Assembly: GCF_006335115.1 (NCBI RefSeq)
Contig: NZ_VDMJ01000050.1
Coordinates: 1 to 64,000 of the forward strand
Direction: 5' to 3'
DNA length: 64,000 nt
Source: Streptomyces sp. NP160
Lineage (GTDB): Bacteria > Actinomycetota > Actinomycetes > Actinomycetales > Quadrisphaeraceae
Within the stretch, counting starts at the first letter, position 1. Each line of letters opens with the position of its first letter. Below are positions 9,665 to 17,079 of the stretch, piece by piece. Under the pieces are notes generated by a model. It was not told the origin of the DNA. It ran no database searches and saw nothing but the letters and a program-made list of their open reading frames with translations. The translations under genes and the position numbers were made by a program.

Positions 9665-10912
9665 TCAGCCGTTCTGCGCGTCGGCCAGGGCCTGCTCGGG
9701 CGTCTTGCCGCCCACGATGGCCTCCTGCATGGCGGTGTAGATCTTGGTGGCGGCGTCGGGCCACTGGTCACCCAGCTCGCCGGTGCGGGCGCGCAGGTCC
9801 GGCACCAGGTCCGCGAAGCCCTTGACGGCCGGGTTGGTGGCCCCGTACTCCTCGGCGATCGCCGTCTTGGTCGGCACCGTGTTGTTCTTCTCCGCCAGCA
9901 GCTTCTGGTTGTCGTCGGAGTTGATGCACTTGACGATCTCGGCGGCCTTGGCCTGCTTGTCGGGGTTGCCGGTCTCGGGGACGGTCCAGGTCTCGCCGCC
10001 CAGCGGGGAGACGGTGGGCTCGCCGGCCTGAGGGGCGGGGATCGGCACCACGCCGTAGTCGACGCCCGACTCGGCGAGGCTGGGGAACTGCCAGGGGCCG
10101 TTGACCATCATCGCGGCGTTGCCCGCCTTGAACTGGTCGTTGACGTCGGCCTGGGTCCAGTTCACGGCGGACTGCGAGATGGAGCCGGCCTTGAACATGT
10201 CGACCCACAGCTGCAGGGCCTGGGCGGCCTCGGGGGTGTTGATGTCCTTCTCGTCACCACCGGCCGACCAGAAGAAGGGCAGGAACTGCCAGGTCCCCTC
10301 GTAGGTGTTGATGGCCGACAGCGCCAGGCCGTACTTGCCGTCCTTGGTGAGCGCGGCGGACGCCGTCTTGAGCTCGTCCCAGGTGGTGGGGGGCTGGACG
10401 CCCGCGTCGGCGAGCATCTGCTTGTTGTAGAAGAGTGCGATGGAGTTGGTGACCGGCTGCAGGCCGTAGAGCGTGCCGTCGTAGGTGCTCGCCTGGACGA
10501 TCCCCTCGGCGTAGCCGTCGGTGGAGACGTCCCACTGGGACAGGTCGGCCAGCGCGCCGGAGGAGGCGATCTGCTGCAGGTCGGGGTTGTCCAGCATGAG
10601 GACGTCGGGCATGGTCTTCGACTGCGCCTGCTGGAGCACCTTGGCGATGAGGTCGGCGCCCGGGATGTGGACGATGTTGAGCTCGACGCCCGCGGTCTGC
10701 GCGCACGCCTTGTAGACGCCCTCCCAGACGGTCTTGCCCGGGTCGTCGTTGTAGTAGTCCTGGATGGTCAGGGTGCCGGCGTCGCCGCCGCTGCTCCCCT
10801 GGCTGCCGCCGCCGGAGCCGCCGCCGCAGGCGGCCAGGGTGAAGGGCAGGAGCACCGCTGCGCCTGCCGCCAGCGCGGTGGTGAGAACACGACGTCGAGC
10901 CATGGTGGTCAT
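9665..10912 (-). CDS. Sugar ABC transporter substrate-binding lipoprotein
   Basis: The 415-residue protein has a lipoprotein signal peptide: an Arg-rich start, hydrophobic core and lipobox LAAC near residue 27, followed by a flexible GGGSGGGSQGSSGG linker. The rest fits family 1 extracellular solute-binding proteins (MalE/ThuE-like), for example LFYNKQMLADAGVQPPTTWDEL and VNGPWQFP. It is expected to be anchored on the outer face of the membrane and to deliver a sugar or oligosaccharide to the two permeases. ATG 10912 has GAGGAACGG upstream. A LacI-type operator lies about 90 bp upstream. Confidence 0.93.
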   Translation of the reverse strand: MTTMARRRVLTTALAAGAAVLLPFTLAACGGGSGGGSQGSSGGDAGTLTIQDYYNDDPGKTVWEGVYKACAQTAGVELNIVHIPGADLIAKVLQQAQSKTMPDVLMLDNPDLQQIASSGALADLSQWDVSTDGYAEGIVQASTYDGTLYGLQPVTNSIALFYNKQMLADAGVQPPTTWDELKTASAALTKDGKYGLALSAINTYEGTWQFLPFFWSAGGDEKDINTPEAAQALQLWVDMFKAGSISQSAVNWTQADVNDQFKAGNAAMMVNGPWQFPSLAESGVDYGVVPIPAPQAGEPTVSPLGGETWTVPETGNPDKQAKAAEIVKCINSDDNQKLLAEKNNTVPTKTAIAEEYGATNPAVKGFADLVPDLRARTGELGDQWPDAATKIYTAMQEAIVGGKTPEQALADAQNG

Positions 10913-11001
10913 CCGTTCCTCCCCGCATCGTCGCGGGGTTCTCCAGTGGCTGGTGTCCAGCCGTTGCTGACAGTGCGTAGACCCTGGTGTGCTCAAGGTC
11001 A

Positions 11002-11015
11002 TCGATACGTATCGA
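11002..11015. promoter_or_regulatory. LacI-type operator before the sugar-binding protein gene
   Basis: The 14-base sequence tcgatacgtatcga is a perfect palindrome with the central CG step typical of LacI-family operators. It lies between the lacI stop and the binding-protein start. A near-identical copy lies before lacI itself, which supports its role as that regulator's binding site. Confidence 0.8.
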
Positions 11016-11054
11016 CGAAGCATGTGCTCGAGCGGGGCCTCCTCCCCGCGGGGT

Positions 11055-12107
11055 TCAGGCCGTCTGCTGCAGTGCGGCGCGGGCCGGGGTGCTCGCCCGG
11101 CGCGTGAGCCGGGGCTGGACCAGCTCGACGCCCGGCGCTGCGCCGTCGGCGGCGAGCGAGTCCGGGTCGAGCAGGCGGAAGAGCGTCTCCACCGCGCGCC
11201 GCGACACGTCGCGGGGCTCCAGGGAGACGTTGGTCAGGGGGGTGGTGAACTCCTCCGCGCCGGCGTCGGTGCTCATCGCCACCACGGCGATGTGCTCCCC
11301 CGGCACCAGGCCGCGGTCGGCCAGGGCGCGCAGCACGGCGGCGACGCCCTCGGTGTGCGGCAGCACCAGGCCCGGCAGCTCGCCGTCCTCCTCCTCCACC
11401 GAGAGGACCTCGTCGAGCGCGGCGTCGATGGAAGCCCGGTCCAGCTCCACCGGCGAGATCGTCGTCAGCGGCAGACCGCGACGCGCCGCCTCGCGCTCGA
11501 CGCCCTCGTGGAAGCGGATGACGTAGTTGATGCCGCGGTCGATCTCGGCCGCGGAGTACCCGAGCACCGCCACGGTCCGGCAGCCGGACTCGGCCAGCTC
11601 GGCGACCGCCATGGCTCCCGCGGCGTCGAAGTCGAGGTCCACGCAGGGCAGGCCGGCCGGGTCGTCCGGCACGCCGATGAGGATCACGGGCACGTCGAGG
11701 GAGGCGGCCACGGGGATGCGCTCGTCGCGCGCCTCGACCTCCATGACCACGAGGGCGTCGACGATGCGGCGCCCGGCCACCCGCACCAGGCCCTGCGCGC
11801 CCTCGTCGTTGGTGACGAGCAGCAGGTCGTGGTCGTGCTCGCGCACGCTGCGGGCGATGGTCTCGATGAAGGGCAGCAGGCCCGAGTGGTCGGAGGTGAC
11901 GCCGAACGGCGCCACCAGGCCGATCACCTGGGTGCGCTGGCTGGCCAGGGCGCGCGCGCCGGCGTTCGGCTGGAAGGTCAGCTCGGCGATTGCGCCCTCG
12001 ACGCGCTTGCGCGTCTCCGGGGAGATCGGGCGCTTGCCGGACAGGACGTAGGAGACGGTGCTCTGGGAGACGCCGGCGAGCTTCGCCACGTCACGGCTGG
12101 TGGGCAC
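11055..12107 (-). CDS. LacI-family transcriptional regulator of the sugar operon
   Basis: The 350-residue protein has an N-terminal helix-turn-helix (SRDVAKLAGVSQSTVSYVLS, residues 4-23), the hinge region (NAGARALASQRT) and a LacI ligand-binding domain. GTG 12107 is chosen over the in-frame ATG 12140 because AAGGAGGTG ends five bases before it. The first gene of the operon in the reading direction, it is followed by the binding protein. Palindromic sites before both genes suggest autoregulation and control of the transporter, normally relieved by a sugar. The effector is unknown. Confidence 0.93.
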   Translation of the reverse strand: MPTSRDVAKLAGVSQSTVSYVLSGKRPISPETRKRVEGAIAELTFQPNAGARALASQRTQVIGLVAPFGVTSDHSGLLPFIETIARSVREHDHDLLLVTNDEGAQGLVRVAGRRIVDALVVMEVEARDERIPVAASLDVPVILIGVPDDPAGLPCVDLDFDAAGAMAVAELAESGCRTVAVLGYSAAEIDRGINYVIRFHEGVEREAARRGLPLTTISPVELDRASIDAALDEVLSVEEEDGELPGLVLPHTEGVAAVLRALADRGLVPGEHIAVVAMSTDAGAEEFTTPLTNVSLEPRDVSRRAVETLFRLLDPDSLAADGAAPGVELVQPRLTRRASTPARAALQQTA

Positions 12108-12145
12108 CAGAGCACCTCCTTCGCTGCTCGCGTCCGCCATCGTCG

Positions 12146-12159
12146 TCGATACGGATCGA
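12146..12159. promoter_or_regulatory. Second LacI-type operator, before lacI
   Basis: The sequence tcgatacggatcga differs by one base from the perfect palindrome at 11002-11015. It ends about 39 bp upstream of the lacI GTG start, where a bound repressor would block transcription. This indicates autoregulation. Confidence 0.75.
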
Positions 12160-12246
12160 TGGCGAGGAAGTTAGGCGGAGGAGGCCACTCCTGGCAAGCC
12201 CCCGTGACGCACCTGTGACATTCCGCGACCGCAGCGCCCCCGGGGA

Positions 12247-12771
12247 TCACCAGCCCCAGGTGCCGGGGCCACCCTTGAACGGGCCGACCACGTCGGCGGT
12301 GATCCAGCCGGCGTAGAAGCCGCCCTCCTGGGGTCGCGCCACCTCGCCGTCCACCGAGCACACCAGCCGGCCCGGGCGCAGCGACAGCATCCCCGCGATC
12401 GCCTCGAACCCCCGCGACGGCGTCTCGTAGCTCCAGGCCTCCGCCTCGAGCACGTCGCCGGACGGGGTGACGACGTCCCAGTAGGTGGCGCGGCCCTTGA
12501 ACTCGCACGTGGTCTGCGCGGCGCGGCTGGGTCGCAGGCGCGCGGCGTCCACGGCGGCCCGGGGCAGGTACCACGTGGGCGGGTGGCTGGTCTCCAGCAC
12601 GCGCACGGCGCCGGTGGTCTCGGCGAGCGCTCCCCCGCCGTCGTCGTCGAAGAAGGCCACCACCACCCGCTTCGAGGACGGGGCGACCGCCGGCGGGCGG
12701 GGGTAGTCCCAGACCGACTCCTGGTCGGGACGAGCCGGGAGCGGGACCGGCTTCACGGGGTGCGGGCTCAC
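12247..12771 (-). CDS. DUF427 domain protein
   Basis: The 174-residue product ends with the motif GPFKGGPGTWGW and contains CEFKGRATYWDV, both characteristic of the DUF427 family found in many actinobacteria. The family has a small beta-fold and no established biochemical role. GTG 12771 is the most likely start because the conserved sequence begins soon after; the ribosome site is weak. It is a single gene on the minus strand, apparently independent of the lacI unit. Confidence 0.8.
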   Translation of the reverse strand: MSPHPVKPVPLPARPDQESVWDYPRPPAVAPSSKRVVVAFFDDDGGGALAETTGAVRVLETSHPPTWYLPRAAVDAARLRPSRAAQTTCEFKGRATYWDVVTPSGDVLEAEAWSYETPSRGFEAIAGMLSLRPGRLVCSVDGEVARPQEGGFYAGWITADVVGPFKGGPGTWGW

Positions 12772-12860
12772 CCCCGCATGGTGCGACGGCGGCCCGCGGT
12801 CCGCGAGCAGACGACGCTGTCTGCGCGCGGGCCGCGGGCCGCCGGCGGAGCGGGGGGAGG

Positions 12861-13073
12861 TCAGGCAGCGGCGAGCACGGCGCGCAGCGCGCGCACCGGG
12901 CGGGGCGCCGCGGAGGCCTCGGGGTGCTCGGCGAGGACCTCGTCGAGCACCTCCATGAGGGCGGGGCGGGCGGGGGCGGCCGCGGACGTCCGCGACTCCC
13001 AGACACCCACCGCCACCACTCCGACGACACCGACGACGACGAGGGCCAGCAGCGCGACGGCGAGGAGGATCAC
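12861..13073 (-). CDS. Small single-pass membrane protein, hypothetical
   Basis: The 70-residue product starts at GTG 13073 with a strongly hydrophobic N-terminal helix (LLAVALLALVVVGVVGVVAV), followed by a short Ala/Pro-rich cytoplasmic or external tail with LMEVLDEVLAEHPEA. No family is recognised and no clear ribosome site is seen. The typical membrane-helix composition supports a real gene, but the evidence is moderate. Confidence 0.5.
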   Translation of the reverse strand: MILLAVALLALVVVGVVGVVAVGVWESRTSAAAPARPALMEVLDEVLAEHPEASAAPRPVRALRAVLAAA

Positions 13074-13204
13074 GCACTGATGGTCGGCGTGCGCGAGCCC
13101 GCTGCGGAACGGCCCGCGGCGTGTCGCGAGCGTGTCGTGTCCACACCGTGACCCGCCGTGTCCTGACCGTTATCTGCGCAGGTCAGCGCACGGTTCTGCG
13201 ATCT

Positions 13205-13242
13205 CTGCAAGCGCTGCCCCGATCGGCGCAAGGCGCTTGCAG
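13205..13242. promoter_or_regulatory. 10-bp inverted repeat upstream of the metallopeptidase gene
   Basis: Arms ctgcaagcgc (13205-13214) and gcgcttgcag (13233-13242) are perfect inverted repeats separated by 18 bases; a third copy of tgcaagcg follows at 13250. The element lies about 100-130 bp before the start at 13337 and could be a regulator site or an mRNA stem. Confidence 0.5.
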
Positions 13243-13336
13243 GTCGGGTGCAAGCGGCCCCCGGCAGGTTCTTCCCGTCAGCCAGACGACCCCGTGGAAG
13301 AGCCACCGGGGCCCTGTGAGGAAGGACCTCCCCACC

Positions 13337-14062
13337 ATGTCCGCCACCGCCACCCGCACCCACCGCCGGACCGCCCGCCGCGGGCTCGCGACGGCACTCG
13401 CCGCCGCCGGCGCGGTGGTCGCCGCCGCCGTCCCGGCCTCGGCGACGCCGACCGCCGAGGACGTCAGCCCGGAGCAGGAGCTCACCGACGCGATCGTGGT
13501 GGTGGACCAGTACTGGGCCGACAACTACGAGTGGTACTTCGGTGAGGAGTACGTCGCACCGCTCGTCTACACCGGCTCCGAGGGCGTGCAGGGCATGTAC
13601 ACCTCCGGCGTCGACAGCTACCTGTGCGCCGGCGAGGAGGCCCTGACGCCGTCCAACGCGCTGCACTGCGGCGAGCCCGTCGGTGAGGACTGGGTCGCGG
13701 TGAGCGACGACCTCCTCTACGCCGGCACCGACCAGATCGGTGACGCCTTCGTCTACATGGTCGTGGCCCACGAGTGGGCGCACGGCATCCAGCAGCGCCA
13801 GCCCGGCTGGACCGCCCCCTGGACCGAGCTGCAGGCGGACTGCCTCGCCGGCGCCACCCTCGCCGAGGCCACCGAGCAGGGCCTGCTCACCTGGGACGAG
13901 GGCGACGAGGAGGAGCTCGCGGCCGGCCTGGAGGCCGTCGCCGACGAGACCGGCTGGACGGACACCACCTCGCACGGCAGCGCCCAGGAGCGCATCGACT
14001 TCTTCCAGCACGGCGTCGACGACGGCGTGGAGGGCTGCCTCTACGACGGCGTGCAGCCGTGA
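13337..14062 (+). CDS. Secreted neutral zinc metallopeptidase
   Basis: The 241-residue protein has an Arg-rich signal peptide ending about residue 37 (VPASA). The zinc motif HEWAH is at residues 145-149, and ELQADCLAGA follows about 25 residues on, the usual third-ligand segment of putative neutral zinc metallopeptidases (YpfJ-type). Four Cys residues are present in the mature part. It should be exported and act on proteins or peptides outside the membrane; substrate unknown. ATG 13337 has GAGGAAGGA upstream. Confidence 0.88.
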   Translation: MSATATRTHRRTARRGLATALAAAGAVVAAAVPASATPTAEDVSPEQELTDAIVVVDQYWADNYEWYFGEEYVAPLVYTGSEGVQGMYTSGVDSYLCAGEEALTPSNALHCGEPVGEDWVAVSDDLLYAGTDQIGDAFVYMVVAHEWAHGIQQRQPGWTAPWTELQADCLAGATLAEATEQGLLTWDEGDEEELAAGLEAVADETGWTDTTSHGSAQERIDFFQHGVDDGVEGCLYDGVQP

Positions 14063-14124
14063 CACCCGCCTGACCCCGACTCCACGCCCTCGCCCGCAGC
14101 CCGCTCGACACCCCAGGAGAAGCC

Positions 14125-14529
14125 ATGCCCCCCGTCCAGGCCGTCACGTCCGCCCTCCGCCAGTACGCCGTCTTCAGCGGCCGGGCCACCCGGTCCGAGC
14201 TGTGGTGGTTCTTCGGCGCCTACTTCGCGGCGGCGGTCGTCGCCTCCGTGGTCGACTCGGTGCTCTTCGTCGGGGTGCTGGGCGTCCCGGTGACGCCGCT
14301 GACCCTCCTGGTCATCGCGGCGTCGGTCGTGCCGATGCTCTCGGTGACCGTCCGGCGCCTGCACGACTCGGGGCGCTCCGGCACGTACTACTTCATGGGC
14401 TTCATCCCGCTGGCCGGGCCGGTGCTGCTGCTCATCGCCCTGTGCGCGCCGTCCAACCCCCTGCCGAACCCCTATGGTGCTCCGCGACGGGGGGTGGTCG
14501 CTGACCTCGCCCTCCACCACGGTTTCTAG
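14125..14529 (+). CDS. DUF805 family membrane protein
   Basis: The 134-residue protein shows the DUF805 pattern: an N-terminal YAVFSGRATRSELWWF motif, several hydrophobic helices and the RRLHDSGRSG motif. DUF805 proteins are small inner-membrane proteins of unknown role, often near stress or transport genes. It begins 62 bp after the metallopeptidase, with AGGAGAAGCC just before the ATG, and may be cotranscribed with it. Confidence 0.9.
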   Translation: MPPVQAVTSALRQYAVFSGRATRSELWWFFGAYFAAAVVASVVDSVLFVGVLGVPVTPLTLLVIAASVVPMLSVTVRRLHDSGRSGTYYFMGFIPLAGPVLLLIALCAPSNPLPNPYGAPRRGVVADLALHHGF

Positions 14530-14549
14530 AAGGGCTGGCCCTGCTCCTA

Positions 14550-14601
14550 GCGGGTGGTTCGTGGACGGTCCCCTGGCGGAGATCTTCTGCGAACCACCCG
14601 C
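14550..14601. promoter_or_regulatory. 12-bp perfect inverted repeat upstream of ugd
   Basis: Arms gcgggtggttcg (14550-14561) and cgaaccacccgc (14590-14601) are exact complements 28 bp apart, ending 36 bp before the ugd start codon. It could be a two-site operator or the stem of a leader structure controlling the first gene of the polysaccharide region. Confidence 0.6.
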
Positions 14602-14637
14602 GGCGGCGATGCTGTCCACGTCAGAGAGGTGCTACCC

Positions 14638-16023
14638 GTGACCAACACACCACCGTCCGCAGCGTCGACCACCAGTCCGCTCCCCCACTCGCCCGGCGGC
14701 GACGTCGTCAAGGTGGGTGTGGTCGGGCTCGGCTACCTCGGAGCCGTCCACGCCGCGTGCATGGCCGAGCTCGGGCACGAGGTCGTCGGCTTCGACATCG
14801 ACGAGCGCAAGCTCGCCGCCCTGCAGCAGGGACGCGCGCCGTTCTTCGAGCCCGGCCTGCCCGAGCTGCTGGCGCGCGTGACCGGCGGCGAGGCCGACGG
14901 GTCGATCACCTTCACCACCGACGTCGCGGACCTCAAGAGCTGCGAGGTCGTCTTCGTCTGCGTGGGGACGCCCCAGCGCAAGGGCGAGCTGGCTGCTGAC
15001 ACGACGTACGTGCAGGCCGCCTTCGAGTCGCTCGCGGACGTCATGGCCGGACCGGCGCTCCTGGTCGGCAAGTCCACGGTGCCGGTCGGCACTGCCGCGC
15101 GACTGGCGGACGTGCTGGCCGACCGCGCCCCCGACCTGGAACTGGCGTGGAACCCGGAGTTCCTCCGTGAGGGCCACGCCGTCACGGACACCCTCACGCC
15201 CGACCGCTTCGTCCTGGGGGTGCTCAGCGAGCGCGCCGAGAGCCAGCTGCGCCGCGTGTACGCCCGCCCGATCGCTGCCGGCACCCCCGTGCTCGTCGCC
15301 GACTACGCCACCGCTGAGCTGGTGAAGACCGCGGCCAACGCCTTCCTGGCCACCAAGATCTCCTTCATCAACGCCATGGCCGAGGTCTGCGAGGCCGCCG
15401 GCGGAGACGTCAAGGTCCTGGCCGACGCCATCGGCCACGACGACCGCATCGGCCGCAAGTTCCTCAACGCCGGCGTCGGCTTCGGCGGCGGCTGCCTGCC
15501 CAAGGACATCCGCGCCTTCATGGCCCGCGCCGGAGAGCTCGGGGCCGACCAGGCCCTGACCTTCCTGCGCGAGGTCGACAGCATCAACATGCGCCGCCGC
15601 GCCAAGGTGGTCGACCTGGCCCGCGAGGCCTGCGGCGGCTCCTTCATCGGCCGCAAGATCGCCGTGCTGGGTGCCGCGTTCAAGCCCCACAGCGACGACG
15701 TGCGCGACTCCCCCGCCATCTCCATCGCCGCCCAGGCCCGCCTGCAGGGCGCCGACGTCGTGGTCACCGACCCCGAGGCCGTCGCCAACGCCCAGCGCCT
15801 GTGGGGCGACCTCACCTACACCGAGGACACCGACGAGGCCCTGCGCGGCGCCGACGTCGTGCTGCTGCTCACCGAGTGGCCCCAGTACGTCGGCCTCGAC
15901 CCCACCCACGTGGCGTCCCTGACCCGCGGGCGCCAGGTCATCGACGGCCGCAACGTGCTCGACGCCGCTCCCTGGCGCGCGGCGGGCTTCACCTACCGCG
16001 CGCTCGGGCGCCCCAACGCCTGA
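14638..16023 (+). CDS. ugd: UDP-glucose 6-dehydrogenase (UDP-sugar dehydrogenase)
   Basis: The 461-residue enzyme has an NAD-binding motif GLGYLG at residues 30-35, the central helix region ELVKTAANAFLATKISFINA, and the catalytic cysteine in GFGGGCLPKD (Cys286). These mark the UDP-glucose/GDP-mannose dehydrogenase family. The four-electron oxidation of UDP-glucose to UDP-glucuronate feeds acidic exopolysaccharides. GTG 14638 is preferred because GAGAGGTGC lies just upstream and the Rossmann motif follows 30 residues in. It precedes a glycosyltransferase by 30 bp in what looks like a short operon. Another UDP-sugar substrate is possible. Confidence 0.9.
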   Translation: MTNTPPSAASTTSPLPHSPGGDVVKVGVVGLGYLGAVHAACMAELGHEVVGFDIDERKLAALQQGRAPFFEPGLPELLARVTGGEADGSITFTTDVADLKSCEVVFVCVGTPQRKGELAADTTYVQAAFESLADVMAGPALLVGKSTVPVGTAARLADVLADRAPDLELAWNPEFLREGHAVTDTLTPDRFVLGVLSERAESQLRRVYARPIAAGTPVLVADYATAELVKTAANAFLATKISFINAMAEVCEAAGGDVKVLADAIGHDDRIGRKFLNAGVGFGGGCLPKDIRAFMARAGELGADQALTFLREVDSINMRRRAKVVDLAREACGGSFIGRKIAVLGAAFKPHSDDVRDSPAISIAAQARLQGADVVVTDPEAVANAQRLWGDLTYTEDTDEALRGADVVLLLTEWPQYVGLDPTHVASLTRGRQVIDGRNVLDAAPWRAAGFTYRALGRPNA

Positions 16024-16053
16024 CCGCAGGCCAGAACGACGACCGGGGGACAC

Positions 16054-17061
16054 GTGGACGAGGCGCGCCGACACATCCTGCCGAGGGGGCAGCGCAACCT
16101 CTTCGTGGCGAGCACGGGAGGCCACCTCACCCAGGCCCACCTCATCGCGTCGCTGATCTCGGCCAGGGGGGACTCCCACTGGGTCACCTTCAGCAACGCG
16201 CAGAGCCGCAGCCTCCTGGCGCACACCGAGCCGACGTTCCTCCCGTACGTCGGTCCGCGAGGAGGGTGGGCCCTCCTGCGGTCCCTGCCGCAGATCTTCG
16301 CAGCGGTCACCCACACCCGGTGGGACGCCGTCATCTCCACCGGCGCCGCGATCGCCGTCCCCGCCCTGGTGTTCGCCGTGCTCACCGGCAGGCGCGCCTA
16401 CTACGTCGAGAGCATCTCCCGCTTCGACGGGCCGTCGCTCAGCGGGCGCATCCTGCGCCGGGTGCCGGGGGTGCAGGTGCTGACCCAGCACTCGCGCTGG
16501 TCCGACGAGTCGTGGTTGTACGACGTCTGCGTCCTCGACGCCTACGGGTCTCCCGCACGGGTCGGAGCCGGTGACGCCCCCAGCGGAGCCAGGGGCGGCG
16601 CGGTTCGCGACGCCGAGGACGTGCTCGAGGTGTTCGTGACCCTCGGCACCATACGGCCGTACCGGTTCGACGCCCTGGTCGACAGCGTGCTCAGCGCCAC
16701 GGCCGGCCGTCCGTGCAGGATCACCTGGCAGCTCGGCTGCACGACCCGGGAGGGGCTGCCCGGTGACGTGCGGGCAGAGATGTCCGGGGCGGACTTCGAC
16801 GCGGCCATCGCCAGCGCCGACCTTGTCATCAGCCACGCCGGCGTCGCGACGGCGCTCAAGCTGGCCGAGTCGGGGACGCCCTTCGTGCTGGTGCCGCGCC
16901 GGGCTCAGCGCGCCGAGCACGTCGACGACCACCAGCAGCAGATCGCGGACGACCTCGCGCGACGCCGCCTGTGCACGGCCGTGGAGGCACCGGACCTGAC
17001 CTGGGAGCTGCTGCTGGACGCGCACGCCCTCAACAGCGGCGACCTGGGCTCGGTCGCCTGA
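16054..17061 (+). CDS. Fused Alg14/Alg13-type (PssD/PssE-like) glycosyltransferase
   Basis: The 335-residue protein joins two halves that are often separate. Residues 14-160 resemble Alg14/PssD membrane-associated subunits (FVASTGGHLTQAHLIASL, VISTGAAIAVP, YYVESISR). Residues 190-320 resemble the Alg13/PssE or GT28 C-terminal catalytic part (FVTLGTIRPYRFDALVD, ISHAGVATALKLAESG, PRRAQRAEHVDDHQQQ). In bacterial loci such pairs add the second sugar, often glucuronate, to a lipid-linked primer; the adjacent UDP-glucose dehydrogenase agrees with a UDP-glucuronate donor. The donor is an inference. GTG 16054 has GGGGGA upstream. Confidence 0.85.
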   Translation: MDEARRHILPRGQRNLFVASTGGHLTQAHLIASLISARGDSHWVTFSNAQSRSLLAHTEPTFLPYVGPRGGWALLRSLPQIFAAVTHTRWDAVISTGAAIAVPALVFAVLTGRRAYYVESISRFDGPSLSGRILRRVPGVQVLTQHSRWSDESWLYDVCVLDAYGSPARVGAGDAPSGARGGAVRDAEDVLEVFVTLGTIRPYRFDALVDSVLSATAGRPCRITWQLGCTTREGLPGDVRAEMSGADFDAAIASADLVISHAGVATALKLAESGTPFVLVPRRAQRAEHVDDHQQQIADDLARRRLCTAVEAPDLTWELLLDAHALNSGDLGSVA

Positions 17062-17079
17062 CGCGGTCCGCCGGGCGCG

